From: Thiobacillus sp. UBA3361
Lineage (GTDB): Bacteria > Pseudomonadota > Gammaproteobacteria > Burkholderiales > Thiobacillaceae
Direction of reading: 5' to 3'
Assembly: GCA_002360535.1 (NCBI GenBank)
Contig: DEQR01000062.1
Coordinates: 1 to 64,000, forward strand
DNA length: 64,000 nucleotides
The translations under genes were made by a program, and so were the position numbers. This document shows positions 39,850 through 47,645 of the stretch, piece after piece; positions within the stretch are counted from its first letter, which is position 1, and each line of letters starts with the position of its first letter. The notes beneath the pieces were generated by a model. The model ran no database searches and was not told the origin of the DNA. It saw only the letters and a program-made list of their open reading frames with translations.

Positions 39850-40923
39850 TCAGCTCAGAGAATCGGCTTTGACGAAAGCCGTCGGATGCGTGAACCCGCA
39901 ATCCATGTCCACCAGCAGCCGGGCCACCAGGCCGGCGGTCTTGAAATTCGTGAACGGATCGACCTCCAGAATCGGCGCGCCCCACAGGCCAATCACGGCC
40001 GTGGAAAACGGGCCGCATACGATGGTCGCCGACGGCACGCTGGTTGACACCACGGCCGGGGTATCGCTGATGCGGCCGGCTTGCCAGCAGTAGTTGTTAT
40101 CGGTCCCGCGCACGCGGGCCGCCAACAAGGCCCGGACATCCGGGTGCGCGGCAAAATGGATCGGCAGTTCCCCGGCCGCCGTGCTGGCGGATTGTTCCAT
40201 GCTCAGGCAATCGGCCCAGGTGAACGAAGCGCCGTCCACGTCGCCGATGCCGTTCTGACCCAGCAGGCCCAAGGGCTGGCCGCTCAAGCCGGTCCCGGCG
40301 ATGAAGGCGTTATCCACCAGGGCAGCCAGGCGGATGGCCAGGTGACGGGCCAGGGCGTCATCAATCCCGCTTTGCAGGCGCAGCCGGCGGGAGAATTCAA
40401 CCAGGCTGCCGGCGGTGTGCGGGGTCAGGGTGACTTTCGAAGTCGAGGGGGTTTGCTCGTTGATGGCGTCGGATTCATCCGCCTGCCAATTGGCGCCGGT
40501 CGAAGCCATGCCGGGCAGCTCCACATTGCCCACCAGGTCGGGCATGACCCTGACCCCCAGGCGGCCGGTGACGCTGAAGTGTCCCAGCGGGTTGACGGGG
40601 GCGCCGGTGGCGGTGCCCACCAATTGCGCGCCCTGATTGCCGGCAGCCACTGTCATGTCCCGGCGGCCGGTCAGCAGTGCCCAGGGCAAGCGGACGCGGT
40701 GCGGGTCGAATGACTCGTTGTGATGGCGGGCGGCCTCGGTCAGCAGCTCGGCTTCGAGACCATCATGCAAACCCCGATCCGATGCCATCTCGGTCAGGGT
40801 GCGGCCCAGGGAAAAGCCCTGGATTTCACGGGGGGTCAGGTTCACGGCGGGTCTCCAGAAAAGGGGCAAGGTTGCCAGTCCAGATTCCAGCATGGCGGGC
40901 ACTAAGGCCCGGCGCGGTTCCAC
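39850..40923 (-). CDS. HK97-type phage major capsid protein
   Basis: About 357 residues. The central and C-terminal parts match HK97-fold capsid proteins: VMPDLVGNVELPGM, AIRLAALVDNAFIAGTG, GQPLGLLGQNGIG and the C-terminal WGAPILEVDPFTNFKTAGLVARLLVDMDCG. The N-terminal portion (NLTPREIQGFSLGRTLTEMA) resembles the junction region of protease-capsid fusions, but no prohead protease is present in the element. A GTG at 40923 directly follows the stop of the upstream gene; an ATG at 40893 is an alternative start. It is the only clear virion gene of the element. Confidence 0.85.
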   Translation of the reverse strand: MEPRRALVPAMLESGLATLPLFWRPAVNLTPREIQGFSLGRTLTEMASDRGLHDGLEAELLTEAARHHNESFDPHRVRLPWALLTGRRDMTVAAGNQGAQLVGTATGAPVNPLGHFSVTGRLGVRVMPDLVGNVELPGMASTGANWQADESDAINEQTPSTSKVTLTPHTAGSLVEFSRRLRLQSGIDDALARHLAIRLAALVDNAFIAGTGLSGQPLGLLGQNGIGDVDGASFTWADCLSMEQSASTAAGELPIHFAAHPDVRALLAARVRGTDNNYCWQAGRISDTPAVVSTSVPSATIVCGPFSTAVIGLWGAPILEVDPFTNFKTAGLVARLLVDMDCGFTHPTAFVKADSLS

Positions 40924-41328
40924 TTAGCGCAGGATGTTCAAGTAATTCTCGGGGGTGGCGGGCAGTTCGCCCCCCAGGTGGCGGGCATGCCAGAGCATCG
41001 CGTCCACCGGCCCGGCATGGGGCGGGGGGGCGTCCAGCCGTCGCCAGATCGGCCAGCGCCGGACCTCGAAGGCGCGGGCGGCCTCGGCAAGCTGCCGGCA
41101 TCGCTGCCAGGTGGAGGGGCCTTCGAGTAGGGCGGCGGCCTCGGTCAGGTAGTGATCCCGCAGGGCCAGCCGGGCAGCGGTGGGGCCGCCTAGTCCTAGA
41201 CGGCGATGCAAGGGCAACGGCCGTTCGGCGTCGTCTGTCAGCCAGGCCTTGATCCGGCGGCGCATATCGTCCAGAACCTCGGGGCCTTCGTCGCCGCGGA
41301 TGAACTGGAAAACGGCGTCGGGCACCAT
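40924..41328 (-). CDS. Hypothetical protein, first gene of the capsid operon
   Basis: A 134-residue helical protein rich in Arg, Leu and Ala (starts MVPDAVFQFIRGDEGPEVLDD). Its TAA stop is followed at once by the GTG of the capsid gene, so they are translationally coupled. It could be a scaffold or capsid-assembly factor by position only; no motif is recognised. The 234 bp upstream contain three ACTTGAC boxes and probably the operon promoter. Confidence 0.6.
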   Translation of the reverse strand: MVPDAVFQFIRGDEGPEVLDDMRRRIKAWLTDDAERPLPLHRRLGLGGPTAARLALRDHYLTEAAALLEGPSTWQRCRQLAEAARAFEVRRWPIWRRLDAPPPHAGPVDAMLWHARHLGGELPATPENYLNILR

Positions 41329-41387
41329 GTCAGGCGGCGGCCCCGCCGTTGCCAGGCCGCAACAACGGGACAGGCCTGGCCGTGCCT

Positions 41388-41514
41388 GTCAAGTAAGCCA
41401 GCAGGCCAGACCCTAGCGGGAACTCGCGTCGTTTCGTACCCGCAAGGAGCCAAGCGGGGGAGGACCCGCACTTTCTGGCGGGCCGGCGGTGTCTATACTT
41501 GACGTTTACTTGAC
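41388..41514 (-). promoter_or_regulatory. GTCAAGT/ACTTGAC boxes upstream of the capsid operon
   Basis: The heptamer occurs as GTCAAGT at 41388-41394 and as ACTTGAC at 41497-41503 and 41508-41514. The last two are 11 bp apart, one helical turn. They lie 60-186 bp before the capsid operon start (41328) in the only gap between it and the primase gene. They are plausible regulator-binding sites; the cognate protein is unknown, with Mor-like or helper-encoded factors as candidates. Confidence 0.45.
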
Positions 41515-41562
41515 AGCTGGCGCGAAGGAATCTCCGCCCCCCGCCCTCCCGCGCGGCCGGGG

Positions 41563-44397
41563 TCATTGTTCGCCGGCCCATACGCTCGGAAGCACGTTGT
41601 ACACGCGGCGCTTGCCTTCGCCGGGCAGGGTCAGTGACCGGGCCGGGCGGCCGTCGTCTGAGGGTTGCAGCATGCCCCGGCGGATCAGCACTCGGGCCAC
41701 GGTGCCCGGGTCGAAACCCCGGCAGACCTCATTCCGCCAGACCTCGGGGAAGACCAGATATTCCGTTTGCCGATCCTCGGGGGGCTTGCCATAGGTGGCA
41801 TCGGTGGGGCGCCGGAAGCCGGCCCGGTTGATGACCCTGGGCGCATGGCTCTCGCTATCCGCTGCCGGCCGGTCCCAATCGGTGAACCTGGCCTCCCCGT
41901 GCCGGCTCAGGAAGTCGCGAACCTGGGCAAGCATGGCGCGTTCTTCTGAATTGCTCTCCCCCCCGCGCGCCTCCAGCCAGGCCACGAACAGGCGGCCGGC
42001 GGCGGTGGTGGGCTCACCCTGTCGCCAGGGCAGTTCCAGCCAATCCCGGGCCAGTTCCCCGGCGGCGGCGATCAGGCCGAAGCGGGCGGCCACGCGGCGG
42101 GCCTGGCCCTGGGCGTTTTGGGTCAGGTGTTCGCGCTCGAAGCGCCGGATGCTCTCCCGCAGGTGTTCCACCAGGCGCGGGCCGCGCTCGTGCATGAGTC
42201 TGGACAGGAAGGCAGCAAAGGGCGTGCCGTAGAACTTGCCACAGGCCCGGGTGATGGCCTGGCTGAACTCATGCCCGCTGGCGTAGTTGTGGATCTCCTC
42301 GAACACCCCCAGCCCGGCGCCGGCATCGGCGGGCACGTCAGCCAGGCGGGTTTGCTGGCCCGCCTTGGGCGCCTTGCCGGCCTCGGCCATGTGCCCGGCC
42401 AGGCCGGTTTCGGCGGCGATCAGGAACAGGGTTCGCCAGGCGGCACGCTCCCGCTGCCCGCCGGTGCGGCTGGCCCGGGCCTTGGCCTGGCCGTTGGCGG
42501 CCATGTAAACGGCCTCGCCGGCAACCTGGGGGCCTAGCTGCCCCAGCTCGTCCAGGAAGGCGGGCGCATCGCACTTGCCCAGGAAGGTCCCTTCCAGGCC
42601 GTTGTCTGTCGCCCTCAGGCGTTCCAGATACTCGGGCGAACCGCACACGCTGCCCCCCACCCGCAGGGCGGTAGTCTTGCCGCTGCCCGAGTGCCCCACC
42701 AGGTTGACCCCGCCGTTCTCCGAGTCGGTCAGGAACACCAAGGGCGCGGCGAATGCCAACGAACAGGCGAACACCAGGCGCGAATTGCCGGCGGCCAGGG
42801 TGGCCACGTGCTCCCGCCATTCGGCCAGGCTGCCGCGCGTCTTGAAGGGGTTCAGGCGCGGGCCGTCGGGCTCGTATAGCCAGACCTCGCCATCCCGCGC
42901 CCCGAATACCTGTTCGGGCAGGACATAGACGGCCTTGTCCCCCTCGCCATGCCAGCCCACCCGGGGCACCACGCGGGCGCGGCGGTCGGTGTCGGCCTGG
43001 CGCAGGAACTCGATCAGGTATTTGTCCCGGCCGGTGACTGGCACCAGGCCACGGTCCATGAGTTGTTCCAGGGCGGCGGCGCCGTCGCCCTTCAGGGTGC
43101 GATGGGGCACGATGACCCGATGCCGGCGCCGGTCTGGGTCCCGCAGTTCCAACAGCAGACCCCAGCCCGCGCCCTCGGGGTCGCGTACCAAGGCCAGGAC
43201 CTCGAAGGGCGGGCAGACCGGCGCCCACCATTCGCCCCGGTCCTTGCTGCCGGGCATGAGCCGATAAAGGCCGTTCTCCCGCATGTCGAAGCCGAAGGCC
43301 GGGGAAACCGGCGCGTCAGAATCGCCCAGGTCGGACGATCTCGGCTCGGGTGGGGCTAGGGTATCCAGCAGTTCGCCGGAATCCAGCAGCAAGCGCAGAT
43401 GGGCCGGCGTCCAGCCTTCGGACAGCAGATCGGCGGCATCGGCGCCGGGCTCCAGGTGGGGACCCATGATCAGGCCGGGCTGGCCCTGGGCATCGATGAC
43501 CGGCTGGCGTTCCAGCATGCCCAAGTTGACCCGCCTAATGGGGCTGGCGCCGATCTCCCGCAGGCGCAGAATCAGGCGCCGCTCGGCCTGTTCGCCGGGC
43601 TCGTCGTTGTCTCGCCATATCCAGACCTCCCGGCCGGCCAGGGGGGCCAGATCGGCCTTTTGCACGGCCTGGGCGCCCCCTGCCCAGGTGACGGCCACGC
43701 AGCCGGGCAACAGCTCCCGGGCGGCGTCACAGCTTTTTTCACCTTCGACGATGCAGACCGGCGCATCCGGCCGGGCGGTCAGCTCGGGCAAGTTGAACAA
43801 GGGGACCGGCGCCGGGGGCCATTTCCAGGACCAGGCCAGGCGGCCAGACTCGGCCCGCCACAGGGTCAAGGGCGCGAATTGCTTGCGCTGCCCGCGCGGA
43901 TCGAATCGGCAATGCCTGAACAACAACGCGCCGGCCGCGTCCCGGTAGTCCCAGACCCCGGAGGGGCGGCCGTGCTTGGGGTGCCCAGCGGGTGGCTTGG
44001 GGGCATCCTCGGGGACCGGGTGGACCCAGGCGCCGGCGGGGGTGGGCTCGGGCGGTTTGGCCTGGGGGGTGGCTGGCGGTGGCGGCGCGTCCCCCGTGCC
44101 GAAGCCCAGCAACTCCCCCAGCCAGGCGGCGGCCTGGCCGTTGCCTTCGCTTCGGACATAGGCGGCCAGGCTCACCAGGTCCCCGCCCTTGTCGCCGGTG
44201 GCGAAATCGGACCAGGCCCCGGTCCGGACGTTGATCGAAAACGAGCCCGGCTTGTGATCGGCGCGGCGCGGGTTCAGGGGCAGATACTCCGGCCCCTGCC
44301 GCTTGCCCCCGGCCAGGTCCAGCAGGGCAATAACTTGATCGAAGCGGGCCAGGGCGGCGGCGTTCAGTTCCTCGAAGGTGGGGCGGCGGGGGGTCAT
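41563..44397 (-). CDS. DUF927 primase-helicase of the element
   Basis: A 944-residue protein. The N-terminus resembles a degenerate primase zinc/DNA-binding segment (PLNPRRADHKPGSFSINVRTG, GDKGGDLVSLAAY). A Toprim-like domain follows near residues 210-280 (VCIVEGEKSCDAA, then VWIWRDNDEPG). The C-terminal half is a DUF927 helicase with Walker A GHSGSGKT (Lys574) and an AFLDELGQLG Walker B-like segment. It likely primes and unwinds DNA for autonomous replication of the excised element, as in P4-type satellites. Its start overlaps the Cys4-protein stop by 4 bp. Confidence 0.85.
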   Translation of the reverse strand: MTPRRPTFEELNAAALARFDQVIALLDLAGGKRQGPEYLPLNPRRADHKPGSFSINVRTGAWSDFATGDKGGDLVSLAAYVRSEGNGQAAAWLGELLGFGTGDAPPPPATPQAKPPEPTPAGAWVHPVPEDAPKPPAGHPKHGRPSGVWDYRDAAGALLFRHCRFDPRGQRKQFAPLTLWRAESGRLAWSWKWPPAPVPLFNLPELTARPDAPVCIVEGEKSCDAARELLPGCVAVTWAGGAQAVQKADLAPLAGREVWIWRDNDEPGEQAERRLILRLREIGASPIRRVNLGMLERQPVIDAQGQPGLIMGPHLEPGADAADLLSEGWTPAHLRLLLDSGELLDTLAPPEPRSSDLGDSDAPVSPAFGFDMRENGLYRLMPGSKDRGEWWAPVCPPFEVLALVRDPEGAGWGLLLELRDPDRRRHRVIVPHRTLKGDGAAALEQLMDRGLVPVTGRDKYLIEFLRQADTDRRARVVPRVGWHGEGDKAVYVLPEQVFGARDGEVWLYEPDGPRLNPFKTRGSLAEWREHVATLAAGNSRLVFACSLAFAAPLVFLTDSENGGVNLVGHSGSGKTTALRVGGSVCGSPEYLERLRATDNGLEGTFLGKCDAPAFLDELGQLGPQVAGEAVYMAANGQAKARASRTGGQRERAAWRTLFLIAAETGLAGHMAEAGKAPKAGQQTRLADVPADAGAGLGVFEEIHNYASGHEFSQAITRACGKFYGTPFAAFLSRLMHERGPRLVEHLRESIRRFEREHLTQNAQGQARRVAARFGLIAAAGELARDWLELPWRQGEPTTAAGRLFVAWLEARGGESNSEERAMLAQVRDFLSRHGEARFTDWDRPAADSESHAPRVINRAGFRRPTDATYGKPPEDRQTEYLVFPEVWRNEVCRGFDPGTVARVLIRRGMLQPSDDGRPARSLTLPGEGKRRVYNVLPSVWAGEQ

Positions 44398-44663
44398 TGC
44401 AGGGTCTCCCCCTCGTGCCGTGCATACAGGGCTTCGCCCACGGCCTCCCGGCCTTCATCGCCGGATCGGGCCAGGGCGGCGCAGGCGGTGCATAGCTGAT
44501 ACTCGTACCCGATGGGCCGGCCATCGAAGGTCACGCCGATGGGTAGCAGGACAGGGGCGAAGCGGTCCCCCTCATGGATTGGCTGCCCGCAGACGGCACA
44601 GGGTACACTTTCGGCGGATTCATCTTTGCCCGGCTCAGGCCGGGCTTTTTGTTTTCGGGCCAT
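44394..44663 (-). CDS. Small Cys4 (zinc-ribbon-like) protein of the element
   Basis: An 89-residue protein with CAVC at 22-25 and CTAC at 58-61, a probable zinc-binding pair. It precedes and overlaps the primase gene by 4 bp and follows the AlpA-like gene by 8 bp. Its first codons coincide with a strong hairpin plus T-run read on the other strand (44628-44655). The function is unknown; a DNA-binding accessory for replication is possible. Confidence 0.65.
   Translation of the reverse strand: MARKQKARPEPGKDESAESVPCAVCGQPIHEGDRFAPVLLPIGVTFDGRPIGYEYQLCTACAALARSGDEGREAVGEALYARHEGETLQ
44628..44655 (+). terminator. Rightward intrinsic terminator inside the 5' end of the Cys4 gene
   Basis: On the plus strand GCCCGGC-TCAG-GCCGGGC is followed by TTTTTGTTTT, a textbook rho-independent terminator. 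It is antisense to the start region of the gene at 44394-44663, and no rightward gene is seen to its left. It may end an antisense or read-through transcript. Confidence 0.5.
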
Positions 44664-44671
44664 GGTGCCCC

Positions 44672-44914
44672 CTACTCGGGGGCGCCGGGGGTCACGGTGC
44701 GGCTTTCGATGAAGCGATCCAGGTCCGCCAGCCGGTAGCGCACCACGCGCCCAACCTTCACATACGGCAGCAGATAGCGGCGGGTGGCGGCCCAGGTGGC
44801 CAAGGTTTTCGGGGAGACCCCCAAATAGGCGGCCGCGTCCTCGCGGCTCACCAGGTCGGAAGCCTGGCGGCGGGTGGCCGTTTGAATGGCCTCGTGCAAC
44901 TGCTGGATGCTCAT
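44672..44914 (-). CDS. AlpA-like helix-turn-helix regulator of the element
   Basis: An 80-residue MerR/excisionase-fold protein: SREDAAAYLGVSPKTLATWAATRR, then PYVKVGRVVRYRLADLDRFIES, the usual pattern of AlpA/excisionase-type HTH_17 proteins. These activate integrase or replication genes in P4-like satellites, or act as excisionases. ATG at 44914 has GGAGAG upstream and is preferred over an extension to 44959. Repeated GGAGCAA/TTGCTCC sequences lie just upstream. Confidence 0.8.
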   Translation of the reverse strand: MSIQQLHEAIQTATRRQASDLVSREDAAAYLGVSPKTLATWAATRRYLLPYVKVGRVVRYRLADLDRFIESRTVTPGAPE

Positions 44915-44951
44915 GGCGTGCTCTCCAAGTGCCCCGCGACGGCGGGGGTTA

Positions 44952-45059
44952 GGGAGCAATCTAGGCGGCGGATGATGCGTTATGCGGCCGGATTCGCTGC
45001 TTTCTGCAAACCTGGGATTGCTCCGGGTTCCCCAGCCATTGCCGGGGGATTCGGAGCAA
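44952..45059. promoter_or_regulatory. GGAGCAA/TTGCTCC repeats with long palindrome
   Basis: TTGCTCCGGGTTCCCC (45018-45033) and GGGGGATTCGGAGCAA (45044-45059) form an inverted repeat; as plus-strand RNA it would pair along all 16 positions if G-U is allowed. A third GGAGCAA lies at 44953-44959. It is between the Mor-like stop and the AlpA-like start, a likely operator for the AlpA-like gene. Confidence 0.4.
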
Positions 45060-45077
45060 AGCCTAAAAGCGGCTTGT

Positions 45078-45377
45078 CTACTTTTTCTGCCGGATTGGTT
45101 CCTTTTTATTGTTCAGGATTTTGTATATGGCGGCCCGGCTCAGACCGTACCGGCTTGCCAGGTCAACGGCCGAAATCCCGCATTGATAGGCGTTGCGGAT
45201 ATTCCGGTCCCGTGTCTCTGCATGAAGCTTGCTTGGGCCTGGGATAACCAACCGCTTGCCCCCATATTCCGCCCGCAGACGGTCCCGCACCATTGCCTTT
45301 TCCTCGGGCGTGATCGGCCTTCCCCGCTTCTTCTCGATGAAGCGAAAGCAAAAGGCCAAGAAATCTTCAAACTTCAT
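45078..45377 (-). CDS. Mor-family-like transcription regulator of the element
   Basis: A 99-residue protein whose C-terminal part (ETRDRNIRNAYQCGISAVDL, then ASRYGLSRAAIYKILNNKK) looks like the helix-turn-helix of the Mu Mor/C activator family. Such proteins turn on middle or late phage promoters. ATG at 45377 overlaps the stop of the upstream 71-residue gene by 4 bp. It could activate the capsid operon of the element; this is inference. Confidence 0.65.
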   Translation of the reverse strand: MKFEDFLAFCFRFIEKKRGRPITPEEKAMVRDRLRAEYGGKRLVIPGPSKLHAETRDRNIRNAYQCGISAVDLASRYGLSRAAIYKILNNKKEPIRQKK

Positions 45378-45589
45378 TGCGCCGTCTGTTCGCCGGCCAG
45401 CAGCAGGGCCAGGCGCCGGTCGATCTTGCCGGCCATGAACAGTTCGCCAATCCACAGGGCGTCGGGTTCCTGAACCAAGAGGCGATGCAGCAACCTATTG
45501 AAGGCCCGCAGCTGGTCCCCCTCCAGATCGGCGCGAATGCGGCGCACGTTGCGAATGAACTGGGCGTCTTCTCCGTCAATGATGATCAT
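45374..45589 (-). CDS. Small hypothetical protein upstream of the Mor-like gene
   Basis: A 71-residue acidic helical protein (MIIIDGEDAQFIRNVRRIRA at the start). The ATG at 45589 has a strong ribosome site (CGGAGGT) and is chosen instead of a much longer open frame to 45946 that reads through the GGAACCA repeats. It is coupled to the Mor-like gene. Function is unknown. Confidence 0.65.
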   Translation of the reverse strand: MIIIDGEDAQFIRNVRRIRADLEGDQLRAFNRLLHRLLVQEPDALWIGELFMAGKIDRRLALLLAGEQTAQ

Positions 45590-45991
45590 GGTCAACCTCC
45601 GTTGCTGATGTTTGCGGTATGCCAGCCCCCCCGGCCAGGGATGGCGCCGGCAGGGAAAGCCCTTCGCGCGGCATTTGACGGCCGCAACCTTGAGCAAACA
45701 TCGGCGCGCGCGGGGGATGTTTGCTCTTGTTTGATGGCCCCTCGGGCGCCCGGCCCGCCGGGGGCGTTTTCGGCCCCGACAAACCACAGCAAACCAGGGG
45801 GAACAGGTTTGGAACCATTGGAACCATACTTGGAACCATGTCCAGTTCCACCCCGGACAGGTCAAAACCCAGTAGGGAAGGGGTGTTTGAAGGTTTGGAA
45901 CCAATGGAACCATTGGAACCACGCCTTTTTCCGGATTGGCAAACACCCCGCCCCGGATGGGCCGTTAAACGTGGGGGCATTGGGTCAAACA
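45590..45991. other. 402-bp non-coding region between integrase and the early operon
   Basis: No gene is believed here. It contains the right cluster of TGGAACCA repeats (45810-45921) and is presumably the control or origin region of the element. Open frames across it on both strands translate to repeat-derived Met-Val-Pro or Trp-Phe-Gln strings. Confidence 0.55.
45810..45921 (+). repeat. Iteron-like TGGAACCA repeats, right cluster
   Basis: TGGAACCA occurs at about 45810, 45819 and 45831, then at 45896, 45905 and 45914 with exact 9-bp spacing in the second set. It is the same unit as the left cluster but mostly in opposite orientation. In the circular form the two clusters would flank the integrase-attP segment. 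Confidence 0.6.
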
Positions 45992-47344
45992 TCATGCCTT
46001 TTTCCTGAGCGGGATAACCTCGGCTTGAGGCAGGACCCCGCCGGCCTGGAGCATGGCATTCGTGGCCCGTTCCATGGCATCGCGCACGGGATCGACGGTC
46101 AGGCGCGCATAAACCCGGGTTGCGTCGGGGCTCTTGTGCCCCAGGGCGGCGCCGATGATGGCCAGGCTCGTCCCCTGGATGGCTGCCCAGCTGCCCAAAG
46201 ACCGGCGCAGATCGTGAATGCGCAAATCTTCGAGCCCGGCATCCTTCAGCAGATCGTCCCAGGCCTTGCGCGGGTTGATCATGTGCCCGCTCGTGCTGGC
46301 GGCCGGGAACACCCAGGTCTTATCCCGCCCCTGGCGTTCCTTGAGCACGGCCAGGGCCGGCGCCGTCAGGGGGATGATCAGGGCGGCGCCGTTCTTGGAG
46401 ACTTCGCCGGGCACGGTCCACAGGGCCGAAGCCAGGTCGATATCCGCCCAGCGCATGGCCACCAGGTTTCCGCGCCGGGCGCCGGTGGATAAGGCCAGCA
46501 TGACGAAATGCCGGATGGTCTCGGGCGCCCGGGCCAGGGCCTCGAAGAAGCGGGGCATTTCATCGGCCCGCAGGAAGCGGGCGCGCTCGGTCTCGGGGAA
46601 TTTCTGGATCCCATCGCAGGGGTTCGGGCCGCTGTACAGCTGCCAGGCGATGGCCTTGCGATAGATGGCCCGCAGCAACACAAAGGCCATGTTCCCCCCG
46701 TACAGGGTGCCCCCATCCTTGATGCTGGCCATCATGCGGCGCACATCCGCCGGCCGGATGCTGGACAGCTTGCGGCGCTCCCAATCGGGCGCCCCGGTGG
46801 CCTTGCTCTTTTCCTTGCCCCGGGGCCGCTTCTGTCCCGGCTCGACGCGCCCCAGGTAGCGGGCGAAGTAGTCCCGCATCAGATCGGCCTTGCGCCGGCC
46901 GCCGGGGATTAGGTGATCATGGTAGTAACGCTCGAAGGCGTCCCGCAGGGTCAACTCTGCCCGGGCGGCCTCGCGTTCCTCTCGCACTTTCTGTGCGGGG
47001 TTCTCGCCCCGGTCCATGGCGGCGGATACGGCCGTCGCCAGGGTGCGGGCCATGCGCACATTCAGGCGCGGGGTGTTGCCGATGTAGGCCAGGGGATCGA
47101 AGGGCGCGGCCGGGGTGCCCCTGGGGATTTCACGGCTCTCGGGGGTGTCGGGGTCGAAGCGCCCCAGGGTGACGCGTACCGACTCCCCGCCCCACTTTCT
47201 GACGAGCTGGAATGACTTGACCCCGGCGGGGGTGACAGCCAGGACCAGGCCCCGGGTGATGGCGTCACGGAAATAGACCCGCTTGGCCTGGGGTAAAAGT
47301 GCCGTCAATCTCGGGCGATCGAAAGCAAATTGCTCTGTTGCCAT
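45992..47344 (-). CDS. int: Tyrosine recombinase (integrase) of the element
   Basis: A 450-residue P4-type integrase. An N-terminal arm-binding DUF4102-like domain (ITRGLVLAVTPAGVKSFQL), a core-binding domain, and a catalytic domain with Arg290 (STGARRGN), HDLR at 377-380, His403 (LGHKS) and Tyr412 (RVYARL) are all present, so it appears active. It lies beside attR and reads away from it, with 175 bp of repeat-rich DNA between. It recombines the 45-bp tRNA-Arg core. Confidence 0.93.
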   Translation of the reverse strand: MATEQFAFDRPRLTALLPQAKRVYFRDAITRGLVLAVTPAGVKSFQLVRKWGGESVRVTLGRFDPDTPESREIPRGTPAAPFDPLAYIGNTPRLNVRMARTLATAVSAAMDRGENPAQKVREEREAARAELTLRDAFERYYHDHLIPGGRRKADLMRDYFARYLGRVEPGQKRPRGKEKSKATGAPDWERRKLSSIRPADVRRMMASIKDGGTLYGGNMAFVLLRAIYRKAIAWQLYSGPNPCDGIQKFPETERARFLRADEMPRFFEALARAPETIRHFVMLALSTGARRGNLVAMRWADIDLASALWTVPGEVSKNGAALIIPLTAPALAVLKERQGRDKTWVFPAASTSGHMINPRKAWDDLLKDAGLEDLRIHDLRRSLGSWAAIQGTSLAIIGAALGHKSPDATRVYARLTVDPVRDAMERATNAMLQAGGVLPQAEVIPLRKKA

Positions 47345-47354
47345 GCTTGCCCCT

Positions 47355-47437
47355 CTAGTTTGATGCTTCGGAAAAAACCCGGTTCAACTTCGGTTCAACC
47401 TGAAGCATAGAACTAGAGCAAACTAGAGACAACTAGG
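47355..47437. promoter_or_regulatory. Integrase upstream region: arm-type site, inverted repeat and ACTAGAG repeats
   Basis: Within 95 bp of the integrase start lie CTAGTTTGATGCTTC and its near-perfect inverse GAAGCATAGAACTAG (from about 47355 and 47402), a paired site CGGTTCA-n5-GGTTCAACC type at 47380-47400, and three AACTAGAG/AACTAGGG units about 10 bp apart (47411-47437). This density is typical of an attachment-site arm and integrase operator. Confidence 0.5.
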
Positions 47438-47519
47438 GATATTTATAACGCTTTGATTATCAACGGTTATAAATCACAGGGGAACACGCGCAAACCAGAA
47501 AAAACCCCATGAGCATCAA

Positions 47520-47564
47520 CTCCTAAGGGGAGGGTCGCACGTTCGATTCGTGCCGGGGGCGCCA
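47520..47564 (+). repeat. attR: 45-bp direct repeat
   Basis: It is identical to 38809-38853 (the tRNA-Arg 3' end) and marks the right junction. It is a tRNA fragment without the 5' half and cannot form a tRNA. Confidence 0.93.
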
Positions 47565-47645
47565 AGATTACGAATATTGGCACGTCCAGATCATGCCACT
47601 GGCCGACACGATGCTGCTGAGACATTACCGGGGGCCAAGCTGGTC

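Larger units (their letters stand above)
38809..47564. mobile_element. Integrated satellite-like element in tRNA-Arg(CCU)
   Basis: About 8.7 kb bounded by a perfect 45-bp direct repeat of the tRNA 3' end. All recognisable genes are on the reverse strand: integrase next to the right repeat, two small genes including a Mor-like regulator, an AlpA-like regulator, a Cys4 protein, a DUF927 primase-helicase, and a four-gene run containing an HK97-type major capsid protein. Terminase, portal, protease, tail, lysis and repressor genes are not seen. This fits a small phage satellite or phage-inducible island that may rely on a helper phage; a heavily deleted prophage is the alternative. Intergenic parts carry repeated GGAACCA-type sites, paired GGTTCA sites and ACTTGAC boxes. 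Confidence 0.85.

Noticed and set aside
38911..40047. 378-codon plus-strand open frame over the left end of the satellite
   Set aside because: It translates the GGTTCCA repeats and then the antisense of the capsid operon; no homologue-like sequence.
45576..45995. 139-codon minus-strand open frame between the integrase and the Mor-like operon
   Set aside because: Its content is Met-Val-Pro and Gly-Ser strings created by the GGAACCA iterons.
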